17,461 bases of DNA from CAYWEP01 sp964613075. GTDB lineage: Bacteria; Patescibacteriota; Microgenomatia; Levybacterales; UBA12049. Where the stretch lies: assembly GCA_964613075.1 (NCBI GenBank), contig CAZTFV010000022.1, positions 1-17,461 on the forward strand, read 5' to 3'. Under the pieces are notes generated by a model. That model searched no databases. It was not told where the DNA came from and saw only the letters and a list, made by a program, of their open reading frames with translations. Below, one piece after another: positions 8,658 to 15,369 of the stretch (the stretch's first letter is position 1; the number at the start of each line of letters is the position of its first letter). Both the position numbers and the translations under genes were made by a program.

Positions 8658-9576
8658 AGCAAAATTATCTGTTGTTATTTCGGCATATAATGAGGAAGCT
8701 AAAATTCGCGATTGCCTGGAATCTGCGTCCTTTGCTGATCAGATTATCCTGGTCGATAATCAATCAACCGACCGTACAGTTGTGATCGGGAAAGAATTGG
8801 CTGCAACGGTAATATCGAGAGTGAATAATTTGATGCTTAATATTAATAAGAACTTCGGTTTTTCAAAGGCAAAACATGAGTGGATACTGAGCTTAGATGC
8901 TGATGAGCGGGTAACTCCTGAGCTTGAGAAGAAGGTCCAGGAGATTGTTTCCAAAAACTCGCAGATTGCGGGATACTGGATCCCGAGAAAGAATATCATT
9001 TTTGGAAAATGGGTGAAAGGTGAGATGTGGTGGCCTGATTACCAGCTGCGTCTCTTTCGAAAAAACAAGGGTAGATTCCCTGAGAAGCACGTCCATGAAT
9101 ATATTGCGCTTGAGGGCTCGTCTGAAAAAATAGCAGAGCCGATATTGCATCTTAACTATTCTTCAATCAGCCAATTTTTGTATAAGCTTGATAAAATTTA
9201 TACAGAGAATGAAGCAGAGCAATTACTGAAAAAAGGGTATACTGCTTCATGGGTTGACGCACTTCGTTTTCCCATTCGCGATTTCTTAAAAACATTTTTT
9301 GCTCAGAAAGGATATAAAGACGGATTACATGGTTTAGTCTTAAGTCTTCTGCAGGCATTTTATGCGCTGGTCGTTTTTGCAAAGGCCTGGGAGAAGCTTG
9401 GGTTTAAAGAATATAATGACAAGCGTTTTCTTAGACTCTTTCAGAAAGAGGCATCGGCACTTCGGAAAGAATCTCAATACTGGATCTACACTTCGCTTCT
9501 TCATGAGACAAGAAATCCATTTAAAAAGTTGCAATATTTCTTGCTGAGAAAAGCAGTAAAAAAGACATCTTTATAG
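8647..9576 (+). CDS. GT2 glycosyltransferase, WaaE/KdtX-like
   Basis: A 309-residue GT-A protein. It shows LSVVISAYNEEAKI at 7-20, ILVDNQSTDRT at 34-44, and the Asp motif SLDADERV at 82-89. RLFRKNKGRFPEKHVHE and LHLNYSSISQF are typical of the WaaE/KdtX (lipopolysaccharide core glucosyltransferase) group. Its C-terminal third is amphipathic and may sit on the membrane. It is a paralogue of the gene at 11168-11968. The name should not be read as evidence for lipopolysaccharide: CPR bacteria generally lack it, so the acceptor is probably a lipid-linked surface glycan. The ATG lies 11 bp inside the flippase gene and no clear ribosome binding site is seen, suggesting coupling. Confidence 0.86.
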   Translation: MKDKAKLSVVISAYNEEAKIRDCLESASFADQIILVDNQSTDRTVVIGKELAATVISRVNNLMLNINKNFGFSKAKHEWILSLDADERVTPELEKKVQEIVSKNSQIAGYWIPRKNIIFGKWVKGEMWWPDYQLRLFRKNKGRFPEKHVHEYIALEGSSEKIAEPILHLNYSSISQFLYKLDKIYTENEAEQLLKKGYTASWVDALRFPIRDFLKTFFAQKGYKDGLHGLVLSLLQAFYALVVFAKAWEKLGFKEYNDKRFLRLFQKEASALRKESQYWIYTSLLHETRNPFKKLQYFLLRKAVKKTSL

Positions 9577-9580
9577 GAGG
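9575..9580 (+). promoter_or_regulatory. Shine-Dalgarno site with very short spacing, deciding a GTG start
   Basis: AGGAGG ends only 3 nt before GTG 9584. The ATG at 9582 is in another frame and meets a stop two codons later, and an in-frame stop at 9557 leaves GTG 9584 as the only plausible start. The site overlaps the stop region of the preceding gene. Confidence 0.65.
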
Positions 9581-9583
9581 AAT

Positions 9584-10261
9584 GTGTTAACAAAAGATCA
9601 TCCACTATTACGATTTGTCAGCTTTGCAGTATTGTTCTTTTTTATCGCGAATCTGGTATTTTTGGACTATATAATTTTCAACAACAGACCGCGTCAAAAC
9701 CTGTACCAGACAGTACGGGATCAAACGCGGCTTTTTCAGATTGAGAGCACCGATGAGATTCACGATACATCACGCGTGTGTAATGAAAAGGATTGCCTGG
9801 AGAAGATATACCAAACAATTTATGAGGCAACTGCATCATTGCGGTTAGCCAACCCATCCACCACTCCTTCTCAGGAAACTGCTTCCCAGAGTTCTGCGAG
9901 CAGAGAGAGCATTATCACATTCGGTTCCGGATCAAGTATTGCCGATGACTGGACAGATGTAACAGGTTTACAGGCGTATGTTGACACGGCACAATATAGC
10001 AGAATAAAAAATGTCGTTTTTGAGGCGAGTGTCTTTATCCCGACCGGAAATGAGGTTGCGTATGTAAGGCTTTTTAATAAGACCGATAAACATCCGGTGT
10101 GGTTCTCTGAGGTATCTCTTGAGGGTGGACAGCCGCAGTTGTTGATTTCTCAACCTGTCACATTGGATTCTGGAAATAAGCTCTACCAGGTACAGATGAA
10201 GACGAGCCTTAAATTTCAAGCCAATCTTGTCCAGTCACGACTTAGAATTACCACCTATTGA
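9584..10261 (+). CDS. Exported, membrane-anchored protein of unknown function with Ser/Thr linker and beta-sandwich-like domain
   Basis: A 225-residue protein that is not an enzyme I recognise. Residues 11-32 form one hydrophobic helix (signal anchor) without a clear cleavage site. Residues 33-89 are polar and contain C66 and C71, a possible disulfide. Residues 90-109 are a Ser/Thr/Gln-rich linker. Residues 110-225 are beta-rich, with TFGSGSS, DWTDVTGLQAYVD, VFEASVFIP, YVRLFNKTDKHPVWFSEVS and LDSGNKLYQVQMKTSL. From memory, this last domain recurs in Microgenomates exported proteins and looks like a jelly-roll/lectin-type fold; I know no family name for it. The gene lies 7 bp after one glycosyltransferase and shares a base with the next (TGATG), so it is likely part of the operon. 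It may be a glycan-binding or acceptor protein; this is inference. Confidence 0.75.
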   Translation: MLTKDHPLLRFVSFAVLFFFIANLVFLDYIIFNNRPRQNLYQTVRDQTRLFQIESTDEIHDTSRVCNEKDCLEKIYQTIYEATASLRLANPSTTPSQETASQSSASRESIITFGSGSSIADDWTDVTGLQAYVDTAQYSRIKNVVFEASVFIPTGNEVAYVRLFNKTDKHPVWFSEVSLEGGQPQLLISQPVTLDSGNKLYQVQMKTSLKFQANLVQSRLRITTY

Positions 10262-11178
10262 TGAAAACGGTTGTCATCTCGATTGTCAATTTTAACGGAA
10301 ATGCCAATACAATAGCGCTTCTTCGTTCGCTTAAGGATCTGCGGCTGTCCGGCTTGAAACTTCGTATCGTCGTTGTTGATAACGCATCAAAAGAGCCGTT
10401 TGTTTTTGCAGAGAAAAGTCACGCTTTCCAGGTTTCAGTTATCCGTAATCCGGTTAATGCAGGATTTAGCGGTGGGCATAATAAGGGGATACAATTCGGG
10501 CTTAAGACGGGGGCAGATTATATTATGTTATTAAACAATGACACAGTGGTTGATAAGCATTTATTATATGAGCTTGTTACGGTGGCGGAATCTGAGGAGT
10601 CAATTGGTTTGGTTGGACCGAAGATTTATTTTTTTAAGGGCTTTGAATTTCATAAGGAAAGATACGCAAAGGATGACTTGGGAAAGGTAATCTGGTATGC
10701 GGGTGGGGTGATGAATTGGAAAAATGTGATCGGATTTCACAGAGGCGTTGATGAGGTAGATAAAGGACAGTATGATTATATTGAAGAGACGGAGTTTGTC
10801 AGCGGGTGCTGCATGTTAATAAAACGAGAAGTGCTTTTGAATGTTGGAATGTTTGATTCACGATATTTTCTCTATTATGAAGATATTGATTACAATCAGC
10901 GGGTAAAGCAGCGCGGTTACAAAATAATGTATGTTCCCAGGGGGATTGTATGGCATAAGAACGCAGCCTCAGCCGGAGGATCAGGATCCGATCTTCAGGA
11001 TTATTACATAACCCGAAACAGGATGCTTTTAGGATTTTCCTATGCACAATTACCTGCAAAAATCGCCTTAGTTCGGGAAAGCTTCGAGACCCTCTTCATG
11101 GGGAGAAAGTGGCAACGAAAAGGTATTATCGATTTTTATTTGAGAAGATTTGGAAGAGGGAGTTTTCATGATGCATAA
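10261..11178 (+). CDS. GT2 glycosyltransferase, rhamnosyltransferase-like (RfbF/WcaA-type)
   Basis: A 305-residue GT-A protein. It has VVISIVNFNGNANT at 4-17, IVVVDNAS at 36-43, NPVNAGFSGGHNKGI, and the metal motif LLNNDT at 90-95. After that come ETEFVSGCCMLIKREVL and RYFLYYEDIDYNQRVKQRGY with E207-D208, the general-base region of inverting GT2 enzymes. This is the pattern of cytoplasmic rhamnosyl/galactofuranosyl-type transferases that extend lipid-linked glycans. ATG 10261 shares its A with the upstream TGA; an in-frame TTG at 10258 is possible but less likely. No Shine-Dalgarno site is visible, so initiation probably depends on translation of the upstream gene. It ends 11 bp inside the next gene. 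The donor sugar cannot be assigned. Confidence 0.88.
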   Translation: MKTVVISIVNFNGNANTIALLRSLKDLRLSGLKLRIVVVDNASKEPFVFAEKSHAFQVSVIRNPVNAGFSGGHNKGIQFGLKTGADYIMLLNNDTVVDKHLLYELVTVAESEESIGLVGPKIYFFKGFEFHKERYAKDDLGKVIWYAGGVMNWKNVIGFHRGVDEVDKGQYDYIEETEFVSGCCMLIKREVLLNVGMFDSRYFLYYEDIDYNQRVKQRGYKIMYVPRGIVWHKNAASAGGSGSDLQDYYITRNRMLLGFSYAQLPAKIALVRESFETLFMGRKWQRKGIIDFYLRRFGRGSFHDA

Positions 11179-11968
11179 ACTGACAGCGATTATTATTGCC
11201 AAAAACGAAGAAAAGATGATTGGGGAATGTCTTGACTCCGTGAAGTTTTGCGCTGAAGTAATCGTCGTTGATACCGGGTCGGAAGACAAAACAGTAGAAA
11301 TTGCCAAGGGAAAAAATTCCAAGGTGTTTCATCATGCGATGACAGACTACGCAGACATAAGAAATAAAGGAAAAGAATACGCAAAATCAGATTGGATATT
11401 CTATATAGATGCAGACGAGCGGGCGACGAAAGAGCTTGCAGAGAATATAAAGAAAGCAATAGAGCACACAGAGTTTTCCGCTTTCAAGGTACAGAGAAAA
11501 AATTATTACTTCGGCGATCATGAGTGGCCGTATGTTGAGAGATTAGAGCGTTTATTTAAAAAAGAAAAATTAAAGAAATGGGTTGGACAACTTCATGAAA
11601 GTCCTGTCATAGACGGTGAGGTTGGAGAGCTTGACGGGTATCTTCTTCACTATACGCATCGAAACTTATCAGATATGGTAAAAAAAACACTTGTCTGGTC
11701 AAAAATCGAAGCAGAATTGCGCTATAAAGCAGGACATCCGCAAATGACGTGGTGGCGTTTCCCGCGTGTGATGGCGTCTGCTTTTTTTGATTCGTATATT
11801 AGACAGAGCGGCTGGAGAGCAGGCGCGGTTGGGATAATCGAAAGTATGTATCAATCATTCAGCATTTTTGTGACATACGCAAGATTATGGGAACTACAAA
11901 ATAAAGTCAAAAGTCAATCCTTCGACAATGCTCAGGACAAGCATGCAAAAGTCAAAAGTAATGATTAG
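11168..11968 (+). CDS. GT2 glycosyltransferase, WaaE/KdtX-like, with repeat-encoded C-terminus
   Basis: A 266-residue GT-A protein, paralogous to the gene at 8647-9576. Motifs are LTAIIIAKNEEKMIGECL at 5-22, VIVVDTGSEDKT at 31-42, and YIDADERAT at 79-87 with the D81-D83-E84 metal motif. RLERLFKKEKLKKWVGQLHE and the HYTHR segment are typical of the WaaE group. GGAAGAGGGAG at 11152-11162 supports ATG 11168; ATG 11171 is equally possible. The last twenty or so residues (KVKSQSFDNAQDKHAKVKSND) do not look like family sequence: they are encoded by a dispersed DNA repeat flanked by AAAGTCA heptads. The natural protein probably ended near the WELQ segment. The stop TAG overlaps all plausible starts of the next gene. 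Confidence 0.87.
   Translation: MMHKLTAIIIAKNEEKMIGECLDSVKFCAEVIVVDTGSEDKTVEIAKGKNSKVFHHAMTDYADIRNKGKEYAKSDWIFYIDADERATKELAENIKKAIEHTEFSAFKVQRKNYYFGDHEWPYVERLERLFKKEKLKKWVGQLHESPVIDGEVGELDGYLLHYTHRNLSDMVKKTLVWSKIEAELRYKAGHPQMTWWRFPRVMASAFFDSYIRQSGWRAGAVGIIESMYQSFSIFVTYARLWELQNKVKSQSFDNAQDKHAKVKSND
11903..11961. repeat. Composite repeat at a gene junction: AAAGTCA heptads flanking a TTCGAC...GCTCAGG element
   Basis: Two AAAGTCA heptads (11903-11916) are followed by CCTTCGACAATGCTCAGG (11919-11936) and ACAAGCATGC, then by AAAGTCA and AAAGTAA (11948-11961). The 12-bp string AAAGTCAAAAGT thus occurs on both sides. The reverse complement of the core reads CCTGAGC-ATT-GTCGAAGG, a form I recall as widely dispersed in environmental and CPR genomes. 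Both overlapping reading frames stay open through it: it encodes the tail of the upstream glycosyltransferase and two of three candidate starts (11928, 11943) of the downstream YfhO gene. Confidence 0.8.
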
Positions 11969-14225
11969 ACTAGAGAGATCACTGTTTCAGTTCTGGCCAG
12001 TTTTGTTCATCGTTCTTCTCTGGTTTATTTTTTCCTCTCCATACTTTTTGAAAGGGCTGGTGCCGTATTCATCAACGTATCAGGTAAATCATTTTCCGCC
12101 CTGGAGTGCATATGAAAAGTATTGGGGGCCGGTAAAAAATGGCGCGATGCCGGATGTTACCGATCAGATTTACCCCTGGCGCTATTTTACTATTGAGACA
12201 CTCTTGAAAGGACAAATCCCATTTTGGAATCCAAACAGTTTTGCAGGCAACCCGCATTTGGCAAATGTTCAATCAGCAGTCCTTTCACCGTTTAATGTTT
12301 TATTCTTCATACTTCCTTTTATTGACGGATGGAGCATGCTTATTCTTCTGCAGCCTCTTATTGCCGGACTTGGTATGTATCTTTTTATGCGTTCGTTATC
12401 TGTTGAGAAAGCTGGGGCGGTGCTTAGTAGCATTACTTTTATGTTTTGCGGATTTATTGTCGTATGGATGGCATATGGTACATTGAGTATGGCAATAGCA
12501 CTCCTCCCTTTAACGCTTTATGCCATTGAGAGGATCTATCAACGATTTTCTTTTCGTTTTGGAATACTGTTAAGCTTTTGCATTGCTGCTTCATCCTTTT
12601 CCGGACATTTTCAGACAAGTCTATACCTCCTGATTCTCTCGGCGTGTTATTTTCTTTTTAAGTTTATAAAAGACCGCGATAGGAAAAAAGCGTTTGCTGT
12701 TTTGGCATTTTTGTTATTGGGGCTTGGCGTTTCTCTATTGCAAATAATTCCTGCGATTCAATTATATTTGCATGCTGTTCGAAGTGAGATTTTTATTTCA
12801 TCAGGAGGGATACCGGCTCAGTATCTGGTAACACTCTTTGCTCCTGATTTTTTTGGCAATCCGGTGACGAGGAATGACTGGTTTGGGCAATATGCCGAGT
12901 GGGCAAGCTTTATTGGTATTGTGCCCTTTGTGTTGGTGATGTTTTCTTTGCGACTTTTGAAAAATAAAACAATTCTTTTTTTCTGGATCGTTGCAGTTGT
13001 TTCATTGCTTCTTGCGATTCAATCTCCGATACTCAATATTCTTGGACAGTTGAGAATCCCTGTTCTTTCAACAAGTACTCCTTCAAGGATTATTGTTCTC
13101 ACCAGCTTTTCATTGGCAGTGCTTTCCGGGTTTGGACTTCACTCGCTCTATCAGATGCTCCAAAAGAGAAATACAAAAAAAATCATCCCTGTATTTCTAT
13201 CAGTTGGAGGCTTGCTGGTGCTAATTTGGGCATTATTGCTTTTTTTCAACGTATTACCGGCAGATAAGCTAACTATTGCGAGAAGAAATACATTTTTGCC
13301 ATCGTTTCTTTTTATCGCACTTGGTGGACTAACATTCCTTTCAATTATTTTTCATAAGAAAAAAATCTTTTACCTTTTACCAGCAGCTATTCTTCTTATA
13401 GCGAGTTTTGACAGTTTGAGATTTGCGCAAAAATGGATGCCGTTTGACCCGAAGCAATTAGTATACCCTGATGTTCCCGTTATTGCTGCAATGCAAAAAC
13501 ATATTGGGTATGGACGGTATTTTGGAAATTTAGGGGCACAAGTAGCAACGTATTATAATCTTCCATCAATAGAAGGATACGATCCTTTATATAGTCAGCG
13601 CTACGGAGAATTCATCCAAACTGCCACAACAGGAAAATTTACTCCGGCGATGCGATCAGTTGCAATGCTTGAAAGAAACGGTCTCTATACCGACCGTGTT
13701 TTGGACACGCTTGGAGTAACACTCATTTTCCACCCGATAGCAGATACAGAGCAGTCATGGGCATACCCGGTATGGAAGGAGCAACAAAGATATACACGTA
13801 TCTATACTGACGGAAAGTTTCAACTTTTCCGAAACAATGACGCGATAAACCGGCCGACCCTTTATTACAAATATGAAATCATTTCTGATAAAGAGAAAAT
13901 GCTTAAGCGGTTTTATAGTCAGGATTTTTACTATAGAGACACACTCCTTTTGGAAGAAAAGCCGGAGCTTGAAAGCGAAAACACCGTTTCTCAGTCAGCA
14001 AGAAAAACTGCGCGGATTGTTTCGTCTTCACCGAGTCGGATTACAATACAGGCAGAGACCGAAGCGCCGGCGCTTCTTTTTCTTTCAGATAACTATTATC
14101 CACGCTGGCAGGCAAGGGTAAATGGAAAGATGCGGAAAATCTACCGGGCAGATTATACATTTCGTGCGGTTGTAGTTCCTAAAGGTAAGTCAACGGTTGA
14201 GTTTTATTATCAGGAATATTTTTAA
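11943..14225 (+). CDS. YfhO-family multi-pass membrane protein (GT-C-like), complete, with short C-terminus
   Basis: A protein of 760 residues from ATG 11943, with about thirteen helices. ATG 11943 is preceded by AGGA at 5 nt; ATG 11961 (754 aa, no Shine-Dalgarno) and ATG 11928 are alternatives, and the first two starts lie in a dispersed repeat. The first outer loop holds PDVTDQIYPWRYF with D71 and D74, then GQIPFWNPNSFAGNPHLANVQSA, the most conserved part of YfhO proteins. Next come FAPDFFGNP, SIEGYDPLYSQRYGEFI, and the C-terminal YYPRW / RADYTFRAVVVPKG module. Compared with the copy ending at 1561 it stops right after VEFYYQEYF and lacks the last membrane helix. By family it would transfer a lipid-linked sugar to a surface polymer outside the cell. 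The next gene starts 85 bp later, the only real gap here. Confidence 0.9.
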   Translation: MQKSKVMIRLERSLFQFWPVLFIVLLWFIFSSPYFLKGLVPYSSTYQVNHFPPWSAYEKYWGPVKNGAMPDVTDQIYPWRYFTIETLLKGQIPFWNPNSFAGNPHLANVQSAVLSPFNVLFFILPFIDGWSMLILLQPLIAGLGMYLFMRSLSVEKAGAVLSSITFMFCGFIVVWMAYGTLSMAIALLPLTLYAIERIYQRFSFRFGILLSFCIAASSFSGHFQTSLYLLILSACYFLFKFIKDRDRKKAFAVLAFLLLGLGVSLLQIIPAIQLYLHAVRSEIFISSGGIPAQYLVTLFAPDFFGNPVTRNDWFGQYAEWASFIGIVPFVLVMFSLRLLKNKTILFFWIVAVVSLLLAIQSPILNILGQLRIPVLSTSTPSRIIVLTSFSLAVLSGFGLHSLYQMLQKRNTKKIIPVFLSVGGLLVLIWALLLFFNVLPADKLTIARRNTFLPSFLFIALGGLTFLSIIFHKKKIFYLLPAAILLIASFDSLRFAQKWMPFDPKQLVYPDVPVIAAMQKHIGYGRYFGNLGAQVATYYNLPSIEGYDPLYSQRYGEFIQTATTGKFTPAMRSVAMLERNGLYTDRVLDTLGVTLIFHPIADTEQSWAYPVWKEQQRYTRIYTDGKFQLFRNNDAINRPTLYYKYEIISDKEKMLKRFYSQDFYYRDTLLLEEKPELESENTVSQSARKTARIVSSSPSRITIQAETEAPALLFLSDNYYPRWQARVNGKMRKIYRADYTFRAVVVPKGKSTVEFYYQEYF

Positions 14226-14232
14226 ACTTGTA

Positions 14233-14241
14233 TGCTACAAT
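14233..14241 (+). promoter_or_regulatory. Candidate extended -10 promoter
   Basis: TGCTACAAT reads as an extended -10 element (TG at 14233-14234, TACAAT at 14236-14241). No good -35 hexamer is seen at the right distance, which extended -10 promoters can tolerate. Transcription would begin near 14248, just at the following hairpin element. It is the only promoter-like site in a non-coding stretch of the window and would serve the genes from 14311 on. Confidence 0.5.
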
Positions 14242-14248
14242 AAACGTG

Positions 14249-14310
14249 TGACCCGTTCGACTCTCCGCCAGCTGGCGGATCGCTCAGGGTCATGCTGAGT
14301 TAATCGAAGA
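14249..14310. repeat. Dispersed hairpin-forming repeat reaching to the start codon at 14311
   Basis: TGACCC (14249-14254) can pair with GGGTCA (14287-14292), and CGA (14258-14260) with TCG (14280-14282). Inside lies a perfect palindrome TCCGCCAGCTGGCGGA (14264-14279). A competing fold pairs TTCGA (14256-14260) with TCGAA (14304-14308) and ACTC with GAGT, which would cover the weak GAAGA before the start codon. The parts TTCGAC, GCTCAGG and CATG occur in the same order as in the repeat at 11919-11946. There is no T tract, so it is not an intrinsic terminator. Confidence 0.7.
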
Positions 14311-15369
14311 ATGAAAATCGGATTGTATGATCCCTATTTGGACACCTTGGGAGGAGGGGAAAAATATATATTCGATATTGCGCTCTGCTTGGTAGATAAA
14401 CACGATGTTAGTATTTTTTGGGATAACGAAGCTATCCTCGAGAAAGCGGAGACACGTTTCCACTATGATTTGTCATCACTTCATGTAACAGAGAACATCT
14501 TTTCCGGCCGATTTTCAACAGTGCAACGGGCGTTAAAAACGAAAAGATACGACATCATTTTCTTTTTGAGCGATGGCAGTATTCCATTCCTTTTTGCCAG
14601 AAAAAATTTTTTGTTGTTTCATCATCCGGTAAACTGGGTAAACGGGAGGACGGTACTCACGAGAATAAAATTGAGAAATATAGATGGAATTCTCTGCTAC
14701 TCATCATATGTAAAAAAGTACTTAGACAAAACCTTTCCGATAGCATCTTCTGTGCTTCCTCCAACCATTACTGTCAAGAATACCCCAAAGCGCAGTAAGA
14801 AAAATATCATTCTCAGCGTTGGTCGTTACACAAAAGACATGAATACAAAAAAACAGGAATTTCTTATTGATACGTTTAAAGATAATTACAAAAAATATTT
14901 TTCCGGATGGAAACTTGTACTCATTGGGTCAGTCCTTCCATCGGACGAGGAATTCGTCTCAGAGCTGCAAAAACGCGCAGAAGGAGCAGATATTACCGTG
15001 CTAAAAAACGTTTCCTTCGAGAAGTTACACGAGTATTATGCGACAGCTCGGATATATTGGCATGCGGCTGGGTTTGGCGAGGATTTGGAGAAATTTCCTG
15101 AATACGCAGAGCATTTCGGTATAACAACCGTCGAGGCAATGGCCTTCGGGGCGGTGCCGGTTGCCATCAGTGCCGGTGGGCAGGCGGAAATTGTTACAGA
15201 CAAAAAAAACGGGCTGTTGTGGAATTCTGAGGATGAGTTGGTAGAGAAAACGAGCATACTCATGAAAAACAAAGATTTCTGGCAAGAGTTATCAGATGGT
15301 GCAAAGAAGCGTGCGGAATTTTTTAATCGCGACAGATTCTGCAGAGAATTGCATAGCATACTCTCATGA
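14311..15369 (+). CDS. GT4 glycosyltransferase (GT-B fold, ALG11-like)
   Basis: A soluble 352-residue protein with the two Rossmann-like domains of GT-B enzymes. The N-terminus, MKIGLYDPYLDTLGGGEKY, is the acceptor/nucleotide loop typical of an ALG11-like GT4 group. The linker region has ILSVGRYTKDMNTKKQEFLID, and the donor site shows the EX7E motif as E267 and E275 in EHFGITTVEAM, followed by GAVPVAISAGGQAEIV. GT4 enzymes are retaining and use nucleotide-sugar donors in the cytoplasm. An in-frame stop at 14296 and the conserved N-terminus fix the start at ATG 14311, even though only a weak GAAGA precedes it. It has its own candidate promoter and a repeat-derived 5' leader. Its TGA overlaps the next ATG (ATGA). 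It presumably adds a sugar to the same lipid-linked glycan as the GT2 enzymes upstream. Confidence 0.9.
   Translation: MKIGLYDPYLDTLGGGEKYIFDIALCLVDKHDVSIFWDNEAILEKAETRFHYDLSSLHVTENIFSGRFSTVQRALKTKRYDIIFFLSDGSIPFLFARKNFLLFHHPVNWVNGRTVLTRIKLRNIDGILCYSSYVKKYLDKTFPIASSVLPPTITVKNTPKRSKKNIILSVGRYTKDMNTKKQEFLIDTFKDNYKKYFSGWKLVLIGSVLPSDEEFVSELQKRAEGADITVLKNVSFEKLHEYYATARIYWHAAGFGEDLEKFPEYAEHFGITTVEAMAFGAVPVAISAGGQAEIVTDKKNGLLWNSEDELVEKTSILMKNKDFWQELSDGAKKRAEFFNRDRFCRELHSILS

Noticed and set aside
11903..11961. CRISPR-like or transposon-terminal interpretation of the AAAGTCA heptads and enclosed element
   Set aside because: There are no regularly spaced repeats with unique spacers and no transposase or terminal inverted repeats; the 12-bp flanks are made of the heptads themselves and so are not clear target-site duplications.
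14264..14279. Possible intrinsic terminator at the perfect TCCGCC/GGCGGA hairpin
   Set aside because: No T tract follows the stem; the next bases are TCGCTCAGGG. It fits a dispersed repeat better.
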